Below, one piece after another: positions 1-9,160 of a DNA stretch of 32,448 nucleotides. Numbering within the stretch: position 1 is the stretch's first letter; each line of letters starts with the position of its first letter. Origin of the DNA: Leptolyngbya sp. Prado105 (lineage in GTDB: Bacteria; Cyanobacteriota; Cyanobacteriia; Leptolyngbyales; Leptolyngbyaceae); NCBI GenBank assembly GCA_025454375.1, contig JALOOO010000058.1, forward strand, positions 1 through 32,448, written 5' to 3'. The translations under genes were made by a program, and so were the position numbers. The notes under the pieces are model-generated. The model had not been told where the DNA came from and did no database searches. It saw only the letters and a program-made list of their open reading frames with translations.

Positions 1-2649
1 GATTAGAACTGCAAAAGCAAAAGCAGAAGTCAATTGCGAAACGGTTCTCGCAAGTTGATCGGCTGTGCCAGCGAGTTCGATGCGGTATCCTGCGGGTAGA
101 TTTGCCTGTACTGGAGCGAGAACCTCTCGATTTACCTGCTCGACAATCGCTCCGAGAGAAGCGCTGTCCATCAAAGATGCCGTTAAAGTAATCGATCGCT
201 CTAGATCCGTGTGGTTAATCACATCGGCTCCAATCGTTTCTCTCACGTCCGCGACATCGCTTAACTGAAGTCGTCTGCCTCTAGCAAACAAAGGCAACTG
301 ACGCAACTGTTCAGGAGTCTGGACAAAAGTGTTTTGCAATTCGACGGTGACATCTAGCTCCTCTTTGCCATCGACAAAATTAGACGCGAGTCTTCCCCCC
401 AAAGCAGCTTCTACTGTTGAACCGATTTCAGATTCTGAAAGTCCCACTTCTGCGAGTCTTTCTCGATTTGGAATCACCTGCAATTCGCCTGCACCCAACA
501 CAAAGTTCGATCGCACATTTCGGATGCCAGTTAAGCCGCGTAATTTGCCTGAAAGTTCTCGATCGAGTTGTCCCAACTGATTCAAATCTGTGCCAACAAT
601 GTCCACCTCAAATTCTTTGCCTGGATCACGGAAAATCGCAGGACGCACCGGAACCATAAATCGGTAGCCCGCAAAGTTACTACTCGCTGCCCGAAACCGA
701 TTTACCATATCAGCAAGTCCGCGTGTTGTGGCAAATTCAGGCTTGAGAATTGCTGCAATCGCTCTCAAACCTCCCGGTCGATCGATAAACATCACTCGAT
801 CAATTTCTGGCTGAGCGCGAACAAATTCCCGCACGGGTTTCGATTGCTCGATCGATTCTGTAATGCTCGTCCCTGGCAATGGCTCAACCCGCCACTGAAT
901 CGTATTGCGATTTCCTTCAGGTAGATAATCCGCAGGCGGTAATAGTAAAAAGCTGACAGCGAGTAATGACAACGGAATTGCGAGGACAATCAATCTCCGT
1001 CCCGTTCTCCGCCGCCCAATTGACCAGCGAACCGTTTTTGCTAAAAATCGCTCAAACTTACCTTGAAAATGCCGAAATACGGCTGAGGTTTTCGCAATCG
1101 ATCGTTCAAGCCAATTTCCGCCGCGATATTCTCCCCCTTCCAGCATCTGCAAGGCTTCTGATTCCTTGAGAAATAGCCCTGACAGCATCGGAACTAAAGT
1201 AATTGCCGCAAACAGCGAGAACAATGACGCACAGGACAAAGTAATTGCCATATCTGCATAAAGCTGCCCTGCTTCTCCCGTGACCATCAGCAACGGAATA
1301 AACACCACCACATTCGTCAAGGTCGATCCGAGCATTGCGCCCCAAACTTCCTGCGTGCCCTCGATCGCAGAACGAAAGGCGCTTTGCCCACGCTGCATAT
1401 GCGTGAAAATATTCTCAATCACAACGATCGAGTTATCGACGACCATGCCAACTGAGAAAGCAATCCCGGCAAGACTGATAATATTGAGCGATCGACCGAG
1501 CCACGACAGCACAATAAACACCATGACTGAGGTGACTGGAATCGTAATCGCAATCACAGCAACCGTTCGCATCGATCCAAGGAACAGAACTAAAACGCCT
1601 GTAGCCAGTAATGCTCCTGTGATCAAATTCTCCTGAACGAACTTAACGGATTGACCAATGTATTCGTTTTCATCGTAGTTATAGACAAACTGAATGCCTT
1701 CCTTGCGCTCATCAAACTGGGCTTGCAGTTCAGTAATCGCTTGTCGAACTCCTTTTGAAATCTCCGGAACATTTGCCCCAACCTGTCGAATAATCCCGAC
1801 TGCTACGGCAGGCTTGTCATTAAACAGAAACGCTCCATCGCGAATCTTGCGTCCCATCGCGACCTTAGCAACATCTCGAATGTAGACTGTGCCTGCCGGA
1901 TCTCGCCGCAGGACAAAGCCTGCAATCTGATCAATATCTTGCGATCGACTTAAAGTTCTTACCCGGTATTCTCGCCGCCCTAGCTCCAGAGGACCGCCCC
2001 GAATATCGCGATTATTTTCCCTGAGAACTCTTACCACATCGCCGATTGTTAAATTGCGATCGGCTAAGGCTTTCGGATCGACTTGTACTTCTACTTCTCG
2101 CTGTCGTCCACCCGGCACGATGAACTGACCAACTCCTTGAACCCGCCGCAATCTCGGTAACACAATTTCTTCTGCTAAGTCTCGATAACGATCGGGATCT
2201 GGCTCAAATCCCGGCTTCGTGTCAAACGGAATCCACATCATTGGAGAGCTATTGCCCCCGACTAATTCCACATTTGACTCTAATGCCTCCGGTGGCAAGC
2301 TCGAAACCTGCTGCAACCGATTGATCACATCGACTAAGCGACCCTCTACATTCGTCCCTTCCTGAAATTCCAGCGTAATCGAACTACTTCCCGAACGCGA
2401 AGTACTACTAATTTCTTTCACGCCTAGCACTTCTTCCATCTGTTCTTCGATCGGGCGCGTGATCAAGTCCTCAACTTCAGCGGGTGCCGCTCCTGGATAC
2501 CCTGTACGAATCGTAATCTCAGGTCGATCGCCTCCAGGCTGCAATTCAAGCGGCAATCTAAATAAAGAAAACACGCCAAAAATTGCCAGCAGACAGAACA
2601 ACACAAACGTCCCATGCCGCCAGCGAATCGAAGTTTCAATAAAGTTCAT
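1..2649 (-). CDS. RND efflux pump permease (AcrB-type), partial at left edge
   Basis: Inner-membrane proton-driven RND transporter of the AcrB/HAE type. I translated 883 residues in one open frame from the ATG at 2649 to the edge; the family is about 1,020-1,060 residues, so roughly 150 residues, including the last membrane helices, lie outside. It begins MNFIETSIRWRHGTFVLF, the usual N-terminal amphipathic piece and first helix, followed by the porter-domain motif LPLELQPGGDRPEITI. The fourth-helix segment GMVVDNSIVVIENIF holds Asp405, aligned with AcrB Asp407; Asn406 stands where AcrB has its second Asp. A second membrane block starts near RRLIVLAIPLSLLAVSFL. The start overlaps the stop of the upstream fusion-protein gene as ATGA, so the two are very likely translationally coupled. 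Substrate cannot be told from sequence. Confidence 0.93.
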   Translation of the reverse strand, partial: MNFIETSIRWRHGTFVLFCLLAIFGVFSLFRLPLELQPGGDRPEITIRTGYPGAAPAEVEDLITRPIEEQMEEVLGVKEISSTSRSGSSSITLEFQEGTNVEGRLVDVINRLQQVSSLPPEALESNVELVGGNSSPMMWIPFDTKPGFEPDPDRYRDLAEEIVLPRLRRVQGVGQFIVPGGRQREVEVQVDPKALADRNLTIGDVVRVLRENNRDIRGGPLELGRREYRVRTLSRSQDIDQIAGFVLRRDPAGTVYIRDVAKVAMGRKIRDGAFLFNDKPAVAVGIIRQVGANVPEISKGVRQAITELQAQFDERKEGIQFVYNYDENEYIGQSVKFVQENLITGALLATGVLVLFLGSMRTVAVIAITIPVTSVMVFIVLSWLGRSLNIISLAGIAFSVGMVVDNSIVVIENIFTHMQRGQSAFRSAIEGTQEVWGAMLGSTLTNVVVFIPLLMVTGEAGQLYADMAITLSCASLFSLFAAITLVPMLSGLFLKESEALQMLEGGEYRGGNWLERSIAKTSAVFRHFQGKFERFLAKTVRWSIGRRRTGRRLIVLAIPLSLLAVSFLLLPPADYLPEGNRNTIQWRVEPLPGTSITESIEQSKPVREFVRAQPEIDRVMFIDRPGGLRAIAAILKPEFATTRGLADMVNRFRAASSNFAGYRFMVPVRPAIFRDPGKEFEVDIVGTDLNQLGQLDRELSGKLRGLTGIRNVRSNFVLGAGELQVIPNRERLAEVGLSESEIGSTVEAALGGRLASNFVDGKEELDVTVELQNTFVQTPEQLRQLPLFARGRRLQLSDVADVRETIGADVINHTDLERSITLTASLMDSASLGAIVEQVNREVLAPVQANLPAGYRIELAGTADQLARTVSQLTSAFAFAVLI

Positions 2650-3986
2650 GACTTGTCTCCGACGATTTTGACGGGCGTATCTTCGTTCAATCCATCTCCG
2701 CCGCGAATCACAATTTCTTGCCCCGATCGCAGTTCTGGGCTAAAAATCGCAACTTGCTTACCCATATCGGTGACTAGCTCAACCCGAATCGGTTTTGCTT
2801 TTTTATCGGCGATCGTGAACACAAACCATTCATTCCGTCTTCGAGTCAAAACATCGCGCGATACGACAAAACTTTCTCGCTCGGTTGGAATGGTTAAGGC
2901 TCCAGAGATCGCCATTCCGGGCAAGATGCCTTGGGTTGGATTGATTTGAACTCTGACTCGCTGCCGTCGAGAAGTCGCATCGGCGGAAGGCACAACGGCT
3001 GTGATCGTGGCTTGCTGTTTCCATTGGGGTAAAGCTCTCGCAGTTAACGCGATCGACATTCCTGGGGTTACTTTCCCGCTCAGATCTTCTGGCAGTTCTA
3101 AAAATACATCGACTTGATTGCCTGAAACCAAGGTCACAATCTGCCCAGAACTCTGAACAAGATCCCCTTGGCTGACATGTCGGGTTTGGACAATCCCGGC
3201 TTGAGTGGCGACAATTTGAGTGCGTCTCTGAGCAAGTTGGGCTTGGTTAACTGTTGCGGTAGCGGCTTCAACGTTTGCTTTTTGTGCGTCAATCTCTTCT
3301 CGGATTGGACCTGCTTTTGCTTCTGCTAAACTCGCTTCGGCGGCAAGTCGTTCGCCTTTTGCTTGATCGACTTGCGATCGCGCTTCAACGAGTAATCTCT
3401 GTGAAATCGCGCCTTCCTTCACAAGGTTAGATGTCCGCTTGAAGTTATCCTGAGCGGCTTGTTCTTTTGCTTTTGCTGCATCGACAGCGGCTTGGCGTTG
3501 AGTAATGATCTCAGGTCGTGTTCCCACCTGCAAGCGAGCTAAATTGCTGCGCTGTTGTGCAAGTTCGGCTTGCGCTTGCGCAATTCCTAGCTGCTGATCC
3601 GAATCGTCGAGAATCGCGATCGCCATTCCTTCGCTCACTCGATCTCCAGGCTGCACAAAAATCTCTTCAACAATTCCTCCGGTTTGAGCGCGAATTGTCG
3701 ATTGTTGACTCGATTCGACCTGCCCTAAAAGTTGAACGGTTCGAGTCGGGGTTCCGGTTGCCAACTTGGTTGTTTCGACGGCTCTTGGCGGTTGTCCTTG
3801 AGGTTGAGCAACGGCGGGTCTGTCTGCGCTGGAGTTTGCCATGCGCCAGAAGCCAAATCCACCGACAGCAAGTAAGGCAGCGCAGCCGAAACCAACCCAA
3901 GATTTGCGGTTTGGTTGTGAAGGCTGAGCATCAAGGGTTTCAGGCGTATCGATCTCGGTCTGATTCTGAGGGTCGAGAGATTCCAT
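2646..3986 (-). CDS. RND efflux membrane fusion protein (HlyD/AcrA family)
   Basis: Periplasmic adaptor of 446 residues that links the inner-membrane pump to an outer-membrane channel. After an acidic, Gln-rich cytoplasmic start there is one membrane anchor (residues about 29-48, WVGFGCAALLAVGGFGFW). Then comes a lipoyl/barrel half (GQVESSQQSTIRAQTGGIVEEI), a long Ala/Gln-rich coiled-coil hairpin (about 135-250, many AQ and EA repeats), the second lipoyl half (IVATQAGIVQTRHVSQGDLV) and beta-barrel and membrane-proximal domains to the end. There is no lipobox, so it is anchored by the helix rather than by lipid. It is the first gene of a two-gene unit with the RND permease. I see no strong ribosome binding site ahead of the ATG at 3986. 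Confidence 0.93.
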   Translation of the reverse strand: MESLDPQNQTEIDTPETLDAQPSQPNRKSWVGFGCAALLAVGGFGFWRMANSSADRPAVAQPQGQPPRAVETTKLATGTPTRTVQLLGQVESSQQSTIRAQTGGIVEEIFVQPGDRVSEGMAIAILDDSDQQLGIAQAQAELAQQRSNLARLQVGTRPEIITQRQAAVDAAKAKEQAAQDNFKRTSNLVKEGAISQRLLVEARSQVDQAKGERLAAEASLAEAKAGPIREEIDAQKANVEAATATVNQAQLAQRRTQIVATQAGIVQTRHVSQGDLVQSSGQIVTLVSGNQVDVFLELPEDLSGKVTPGMSIALTARALPQWKQQATITAVVPSADATSRRQRVRVQINPTQGILPGMAISGALTIPTERESFVVSRDVLTRRRNEWFVFTIADKKAKPIRVELVTDMGKQVAIFSPELRSGQEIVIRGGDGLNEDTPVKIVGDKS

Positions 3987-4118
3987 AATGGCGCAAGACG
4001 GGCGAATGGACGATCGGTCACCAGAATTCGGATTTTATAAAAATTTAATATTTTACTGAGATTCTACCTGATTCTTCTGAGATTCTCATGATTAAGATCT
4101 CGATCGCAGCGATTTTGC

Positions 4119-4170
4119 AAAGAAAACCCTGGAAAAGAATTAGCAGTTTTCCCTCTCCAAGGTTTTCTGA
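4119..4170 (-). terminator. Possible terminator after cysH
   Basis: Arms at 4121-4132 and 4157-4168 pair as AGAAAACC plus TGG with one mismatch between them, and an inner GGAAAA/TTTTCC can extend it. Read on the minus strand the right-hand side ends in TTTTCTTT. The loop is long and there is no clean T run, so this is only plausible. Confidence 0.4.
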
Positions 4171-4223
4171 TTTGTGCCCATTTGCGAATTTCAGCAGCAG
4201 CACTAGATGAGCAATCCTCTCAA

Positions 4224-4964
4224 CTACGACTGAGCCTCTGCTGCGTGCAAACCACATTCTTTCTTCGTCGCGTCTTCCCACCACCAGCGACCTTCTCGCT
4301 CATGCTGATTTGGCAAAACTGCTTTCGTGCAAGGCTCACAACCGATGCTAATAAACCCACGTTCGTGTAATGGATTGTAAGGCACTTCATAGGCTCGGAT
4401 GTACGTCCAAACCTGAGCCGATGACCAATTTGAGAGCGGATTAAACTTGATCAACTCACGATCGCCCGAGGAAAACGCCCCGTCAACTTGCACGATCGGC
4501 ACATCCGAACGAGTTGAAGGACTTTGATCTTTACGTTGTCCTGTAATCCAAGCATCTAAAGTCGAAAGCTTGCGGCGAAGGGGTGCAACTTTGCGAATGC
4601 CACAGCACTCCTTGTGTCCGTCCTCGTAGAAGCTAAACAGTCCCTTCTCTTTCACGAAGGCTTCGAGTTGTGCTGCATCAGGAGAGAGAATGTCGATCTC
4701 AATTCCATAATGCTTTCTAACTTTCTCAATAAACTGGTACGTTTCAGAATGCAATCGTCCTGTATCCAAACTGAATACCTGAACGTCTTTCTTCAATCGA
4801 TGTGCAATATCAATCAACACAACATCTTCTGCACCACTAAATGAAATGGCAATGTTGTCATATAGCTCAAGCGCCTTTGCCACAATTTTCTGAGGACTCA
4901 GACTCGATAACTCCTCATTCAAACTGGGAATGTCGAGAGCGGGTTGCGCGATACTTTGCGCCAT
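4224..4964 (-). CDS. cysH: Assimilatory APS/PAPS reductase, iron-sulfur type
   Basis: Reduces adenylyl-sulfate (or its 3'-phosphate form) to sulfite in assimilatory sulfate reduction, in the cytosol. The protein has 246 residues. The PP-loop [10 protein letters not shown] (41-50) is the nucleotide-binding site, [13 protein letters not shown] follows, and KKECGLH at the C-terminus carries the catalytic Cys237 that forms the thiosulfonate. It also has the Cys120-Cys121 pair (KECCGIRK) and Cys209-x2-Cys212 (GCEPCT), the four ligands of the [4Fe-4S] cluster in APS-type reductases; PAPS-only enzymes of the E. coli kind lack them. APS specificity is therefore inferred from the cysteines, not measured. 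The ATG at 4964 has GGAG about eight bases upstream. It lies in line with cobU but is separated by about 200 bases, so it probably has its own promoter. Confidence 0.93.
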   Translation of the reverse strand: MAQSIAQPALDIPSLNEELSSLSPQKIVAKALELYDNIAISFSGAEDVVLIDIAHRLKKDVQVFSLDTGRLHSETYQFIEKVRKHYGIEIDILSPDAAQLEAFVKEKGLFSFYEDGHKECCGIRKVAPLRRKLSTLDAWITGQRKDQSPSTRSDVPIVQVDGAFSSGDRELIKFNPLSNWSSAQVWTYIRAYEVPYNPLHERGFISIGCEPCTKAVLPNQHEREGRWWWEDATKKECGLHAAEAQS

Positions 4965-5167
4965 GATCGTGTTCTCCGGATTTTCGTCAGCATTCTATTA
5001 TCCAACTTCGAGGTGCGAATTGTGTTGGCTCAAATAGAACTGAGCAAATCTGGATTTTGTAGTTCCGGGTCAAAGTGTAACGAGCCGCTATCTCGATTTG
5101 GTAATGGCTACGTTTCTGACCCGCACCAAATTCAAAATCTCGTGCAGATTTCGCGACGCGGCCAATC

Positions 5168-5698
5168 TCACCTCAGAGGCATTCCAAGCTGACTCAAATT
5201 CAAAACATGACCACCCACAACCAAATAAACTGTATGCGCGATCTCACCCACTCTCCGCGTCAAACTTCCCAATCGATCTCGAAACACTCTGCCAATCGGA
5301 TAAGCCGGGACGACTCCCCATCCCGTTTCTTCTGCCACAAAGATAATCAAACTCTCTGTTTTGTCAAAACTCTGAAACAGCGCTTCAACCGTCTTTTCCC
5401 AATCCGCATCAGACTGTTCTAAAAAATTTGCCAGCCAGGTTCCCAGTGAATCAATTAATAGACAGTTTGATGAATGCTCGATCGCTTGACTCAACTCGAT
5501 CGCAACCGCCCGAGTTTGCCAATCTGCCGGACGACGCGATCGATGCAACTCAATCCGGGCTTGCCATTCTGGATCGTCAGGATTCTCTTGAGCCGTTGCA
5601 ATATAAATGACAGATTCACCCGACTCAGCCGCCAGTTTTTCTGCCCATTCACTCTTGCCCGATCGCGCCGCCCCCGTCACCAAAATCACTTTCGCCAT
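5168..5698 (-). CDS. cobU: Cobinamide kinase / cobinamide-phosphate guanylyltransferase
   Basis: Bifunctional enzyme of late cobalamin (or pseudocobalamin) synthesis: phosphorylates the aminopropanol arm of adenosylcobinamide and then transfers GMP to it. The P-loop GAARSGKS is close to the N-terminus, followed by YIATAQ, the family signature IELHRSRRPADW (guanylation region) and the C-terminal block VPAYPIGRVFRDRLG ending in VGEIAH. I chose the ATG at 5698 (176 residues, starting MAKVILVTG) because family members begin directly before the P-loop; an upstream TTG at 5713 in the same frame would add five residues. No other cob gene is visible in the window. It diverges from the next plus-strand gene with 78 bases between starts. 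Confidence 0.92.
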   Translation of the reverse strand: MAKVILVTGAARSGKSEWAEKLAAESGESVIYIATAQENPDDPEWQARIELHRSRRPADWQTRAVAIELSQAIEHSSNCLLIDSLGTWLANFLEQSDADWEKTVEALFQSFDKTESLIIFVAEETGWGVVPAYPIGRVFRDRLGSLTRRVGEIAHTVYLVVGGHVLNLSQLGMPLR

Positions 5699-5776
5699 AA
5701 AAAATCTCACCAAACCTTTGCTGAAACCGAATTCACCGCTACAATAACCCTTACTTCGACCTATGCGAGAGCGGCA

Positions 5777-6523
5777 ATGAAGAAAGATCTGCGGAGAATT
5801 GAAGAAACCTTACTTCAACTCAATAAACGAGTTCCCACCCTTGACACTGCACCGACTCCAGAACCCGAACCCTCTCCCTATCGGGCAGTTTCCTTCGATC
5901 TGCACACCAGACCGCCTAGTGCGAACGCGCAGCGTAATGGAATCATCGAACCCGAAATCGCTGCCCCTGAAATCGCTGAACCCATTTCAAATTTTGAGCC
6001 AAAACCCCTCAATCTCCCCAAACTCAAAACTCCCAATTTCTCCAGCCACCGCAACGCCGCAAATCCTGCGCTGGCATCCAGTCTACTGCTCGAAATGAAA
6101 ACCATTGCAGACAGTTGGCAAACCGAACTGAACCAAATCTTACGCCAAATTCAAGACCTCTACATCGAAGGTCCGATCGTGGATGGCTGGCTCGAATCCC
6201 ATGCAGGCGAACCCTTGGGCGATCTCTCCACACTCCGACATGCCGAAGTCGATCGGCTCATGACCTACATCGACGAAATCTGCGCCACGCCACTCCCCGG
6301 CACAAAAGAATCTGCCAAAGCAGGATATCGACTTTGCGGCATCAATGCCGACGGTCAACGCTGGTCTTATGCTTGCCCTGCTGAGCAGATTCCAAGCCTC
6401 AGCCTTGCAATTGCTCGATATCACAAACTTCGCCAACTCCTCGATCGCAAACAAGACCTGGAAAATCGCCTCACTGGACTCGCCGAAACTATAGTCGGTC
6501 TGCACAGCAAGATGAAGGATTAG
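5777..6523 (+). CDS. Conserved-looking protein of unknown function
   Basis: I do not recognise this 248-residue protein. The frame is open further upstream to 5474, but that part is antisense to cobU. The ATG at 5777 gives MKKDLRRIEETLLQLNKRV, which looks like a natural helical N-terminus. A Pro/Glu-rich low-complexity stretch follows (about 24-90, with PTPEPEPSPY and repeated PEIA units). The compact C-terminal part (about 95-248) has MKTIADSWQTELNQILRQIQ, GPIVDGWLES, and a piece ending YRLCGINADGQRWSYACP, then a helical RYHKLRQLLDRKQDLENRL tail that could form a coiled coil. No signal peptide or membrane segment is visible, so it is probably cytosolic. The glycosyltransferase gene begins 43 bases downstream and the two may be co-transcribed. 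Confidence 0.75.
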   Translation: MKKDLRRIEETLLQLNKRVPTLDTAPTPEPEPSPYRAVSFDLHTRPPSANAQRNGIIEPEIAAPEIAEPISNFEPKPLNLPKLKTPNFSSHRNAANPALASSLLLEMKTIADSWQTELNQILRQIQDLYIEGPIVDGWLESHAGEPLGDLSTLRHAEVDRLMTYIDEICATPLPGTKESAKAGYRLCGINADGQRWSYACPAEQIPSLSLAIARYHKLRQLLDRKQDLENRLTGLAETIVGLHSKMKD

Positions 6524-6566
6524 GCGTTTCGGGCATTCTGAAGTTTGACTTGATTAAAGCTTCATT

Positions 6567-7511
6567 ATGGTTTTGTCCAAACTTCTGATCTCTGCCATCA
6601 TCTGCACACACAATCGCGATCGCTATCTCGGTCTAGCGATTGATAGCTTGCTTGCTCAAGATTTTGAGAATTTTGAAATCATTGTCGTCGATAACGCCTC
6701 AACCGATAGCACTCGCCAAGTCGTTGAAGCCCGACTCGAAGATCAAAGACTCCGCTACATTCACGAACCCAAAATCGGCTTATCCGTCGCAAGAAATACA
6801 GGCGCAAGCATCGCCTATGGTGAAATCCTGGCTTACTTAGATGACGATGCGATCGCCTCACCGCATTGGCTCACAACACTCTACAACGCTTATCGCAGCA
6901 ATACAAAACTCGCGATCGCAGGTGGTAAAGTGACGCTAATCTGGACAGACGGACTGAGCGCTCCAGAATGGCTCTCTGATGGACTCGCTGGAAATCTTGG
7001 CGCATACGATTTAGGAGATGCGATCGTTAAAATCGAGCAACCCGGACTCACTCCACGCGGGCTAAATTATTCGATTCGTAAGAAATTTTTTGATCAAATT
7101 GGTGGATTCGATCCAAATCTCGGTCGCGTCGGCAAAAATCTTCTCTCCAACGAGGAATTGCACACCACGAATCTCGCCTTACAAACCGGATGGGAAGTTG
7201 CCTATATTCCCAATGCTCATGTCGCACATCATGTTGCGCCCGAGCGCGTCAATCGCCAATGGTTTCTCAATCGCGGTTGGTGGCAGGGCATCAGCGAATG
7301 CTACCGCGAACAAATCGCGGGAGAAGCAGGAGTCGGACAATTTCGCCGAGGAGGAGAACGCTTCATTCGTGGACTCTACAAATCCATCAAATTTATCAGC
7401 GATCCGACTCAGCGCTTTGAAAACCTTGTCTATAGCTATGGTCAAATAGGCTACTTAACCAAAGCCTTGCAAGGACTTATCTTTTCTACTGGCTCTGTAA
7501 AGCGATTGTAA
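6567..7511 (+). CDS. Glycosyltransferase family 2
   Basis: Transfers a sugar from a nucleotide-sugar donor, probably for a surface polysaccharide; the acceptor cannot be told. The 314-residue protein has a GT-A fold N-terminus: ISAIICTHNRDRYLGLAI (8-25), the VVDNASTDST nucleotide-binding loop (about 40-49), KIGLSVARNTGA, and the metal-binding DDD at 92-94 in LAYLDDDAIASPHW. The acceptor region includes GLNYSIRKKFFDQIGGFD and NEELHTTNLALQTGW, the latter containing the E-E that usually follows in family 2. No membrane helix is visible. The start at ATG 6567 is unforced, with no clear ribosome binding site. It may share a transcript with the orphan gene upstream. Confidence 0.9.
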   Translation: MVLSKLLISAIICTHNRDRYLGLAIDSLLAQDFENFEIIVVDNASTDSTRQVVEARLEDQRLRYIHEPKIGLSVARNTGASIAYGEILAYLDDDAIASPHWLTTLYNAYRSNTKLAIAGGKVTLIWTDGLSAPEWLSDGLAGNLGAYDLGDAIVKIEQPGLTPRGLNYSIRKKFFDQIGGFDPNLGRVGKNLLSNEELHTTNLALQTGWEVAYIPNAHVAHHVAPERVNRQWFLNRGWWQGISECYREQIAGEAGVGQFRRGGERFIRGLYKSIKFISDPTQRFENLVYSYGQIGYLTKALQGLIFSTGSVKRL

Positions 7512-7637
7512 AAATTATCCGTATTGCACTGACATTAGCATTTTCATTCAGCAAGAATATTCGGTAGATTCCACATATAAAAGCCCCGATCGCAAGAATG
7601 TGGAGGTTTCGTACCCTTCCTCGTCACTGCTTTAGAA

Positions 7638-9134
7638 ATGACTGCTACTCAGGTTTCTCCAATCGCCACTCAAACCGCCGCCTCGATTCGCGAACTGGTT
7701 CAAAATGCCTATAATCAAGGCGCATCTGGACTGTATCTGCAAATTGGTCGCGCTCCTTTTTATCGACTGCACGGGAAACTCGTTCCTCAAGATCAGTTTG
7801 CGGTGATCACACCCGATCGCTACAGCCACTACATTCAGGAAATTCTCTCTCCGACTCAGCTTAAGCAATATCTCGAAACTCAAAAGCTGGATGCAAGTGT
7901 TCAAGTCAGTGGTTTTATGCAGGCTCGCTTGATTTGTGGTCCAACGACGCAGGGTGTGCAAGCCATGAGCTTGAGCGCGATCGAATTTGATCAACCCAGC
8001 ATCGACCTCGAAGAATCTGGAACCATTCGCCGGATGGTGAAAGACGCGCTGGCTCAAGGCGCATCCGATATTCACCTGCAAGTTGGCGAAATGCCGCGAT
8101 ATCGCATTCAGGGACAAATGTGCCTGCAAGAGCAATACGGAACCATCACGATCCGACAGTTTGAGGACTTTCTCGCCGAAATTCTGTCTCCAGAACAGCG
8201 AGAAATCTTTCACAGCAAACAAGAACTCGACACCGCCATTTTCTACCCAAATCTGGTGCGCTGTCGGGTCAATTGCGCTCAATCCTTGATGGGCGGTGTG
8301 ATTGTGCTGCGTTTAATCTCACTCGAAGTTCCGACGATCGCCAAACTCCGACTGCCCGATCGCTTAGCCCAACTCGTCGAAGAACGCCAAGGATTAATTC
8401 TCGTCACAGGTCCTGTAAACTCTGGGAAATCAACCTCACTTGCCGCAATGCTGCGCCATATCAACGAGACGCTCCCCCGCAAAATTGTGACGATCGAAGA
8501 CCCGATTGAATATGTCCACACCTCAAATCAGTGTTTGATCACGCAGCGAGAAGTCGGACTTCATACCCAGGAATTTAAGGAGGCACTTCGAGCCGCACTG
8601 CGACAAGATCCAGACATTCTATTAATTGGAGAAATGCGCGATCGCGAAACCGTCGATACGGCGATTCGAGCCTCCCTCACCGGACACCTGGTACTCGGAA
8701 CGCTTCATACAAAAGGAGCCGTCAACGCGGTAAAACGCCTGCTCAATTTCTACACGCCCGAAGAACAAGAACTAGTTCGCCTCCAAATTGTCGAAGCACT
8801 GAGAGCCGTCATTGGTCAAACGCTTGTCCCAACGATTCAAGGCGGTCGATCAGCAGCCCTCGAAATCATGCTCAACACCGACACAATCCGCGACTATCTT
8901 CAAAAAGGCTGCATCGATGAGATTTATCAATTAATGGAAGAAGGTACAGACGGTTCTCAGACGTTGAATCAAGCTTTATTCGATCTGTATAAAAATGGGG
9001 AGATTACGGACGAGAACGCACTCTCAGCATCGCTCAACCCTGATGATCTCAACTACATGCTCAAGAACGAATCTCGTCGATCGAGCCGCTCCGGACTAAT
9101 GAGTAAGGCTTATTACAACCCGTCCCCGATTTAG
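7638..9134 (+). CDS. pilT: PilT-like type IV pilus ATPase with duplicated N-terminal domain
   Basis: Hexameric ATPase of the PilT (pilus retraction) branch of the secretion ATPases, 498 residues against about 350-430 in usual PilT. The core is intact: Walker A GPVNSGKST (258-266, with PVN in place of the usual PTG), Asp box VTIEDPIEYVH, Walker B ILLIGEMRDRET (327-338), His box GHLVLGTLHTKGAVNAVKRL. The extra length is a second copy of the N-terminal PAS-like domain: residues about 17-101 (IRELVQNAYNQGASGLYLQI...) and 130-213 (IRRMVKDALAQGASDIHLQV...) align without large gaps, including the later ILSPTQLKQY/ILSPEQREIF. The first copy has lost the usual ASDIH acidic/His signature (ASGLY). A C-terminal tail of about 40 residues rich in Ser and Arg follows. 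A hairpin terminator lies directly after it. Role in pili is inferred from family. Confidence 0.92.
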   Translation: MTATQVSPIATQTAASIRELVQNAYNQGASGLYLQIGRAPFYRLHGKLVPQDQFAVITPDRYSHYIQEILSPTQLKQYLETQKLDASVQVSGFMQARLICGPTTQGVQAMSLSAIEFDQPSIDLEESGTIRRMVKDALAQGASDIHLQVGEMPRYRIQGQMCLQEQYGTITIRQFEDFLAEILSPEQREIFHSKQELDTAIFYPNLVRCRVNCAQSLMGGVIVLRLISLEVPTIAKLRLPDRLAQLVEERQGLILVTGPVNSGKSTSLAAMLRHINETLPRKIVTIEDPIEYVHTSNQCLITQREVGLHTQEFKEALRAALRQDPDILLIGEMRDRETVDTAIRASLTGHLVLGTLHTKGAVNAVKRLLNFYTPEEQELVRLQIVEALRAVIGQTLVPTIQGGRSAALEIMLNTDTIRDYLQKGCIDEIYQLMEEGTDGSQTLNQALFDLYKNGEITDENALSASLNPDDLNYMLKNESRRSSRSGLMSKAYYNPSPI

Positions 9135-9160
9135 GGAATCTCAACTAATTAAGAACTTTA

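Noticed and set aside
3518-3988. Plus-strand open frame of 156 codons
   Set aside because: It is antisense to the membrane fusion protein gene, whose product has clear domains, and its own translation resembles no protein.
5474-5776. N-terminal extension of the orphan gene at 5777
   Set aside because: The stretch is antisense to cobU and Arg/Ser-rich; the ATG at 5777 gives a more natural start.
7632-8282. Minus-strand open frame of 216 codons
   Set aside because: Antisense to the pilT-like gene, which carries all PilT motifs. No ribosome binding site was seen.
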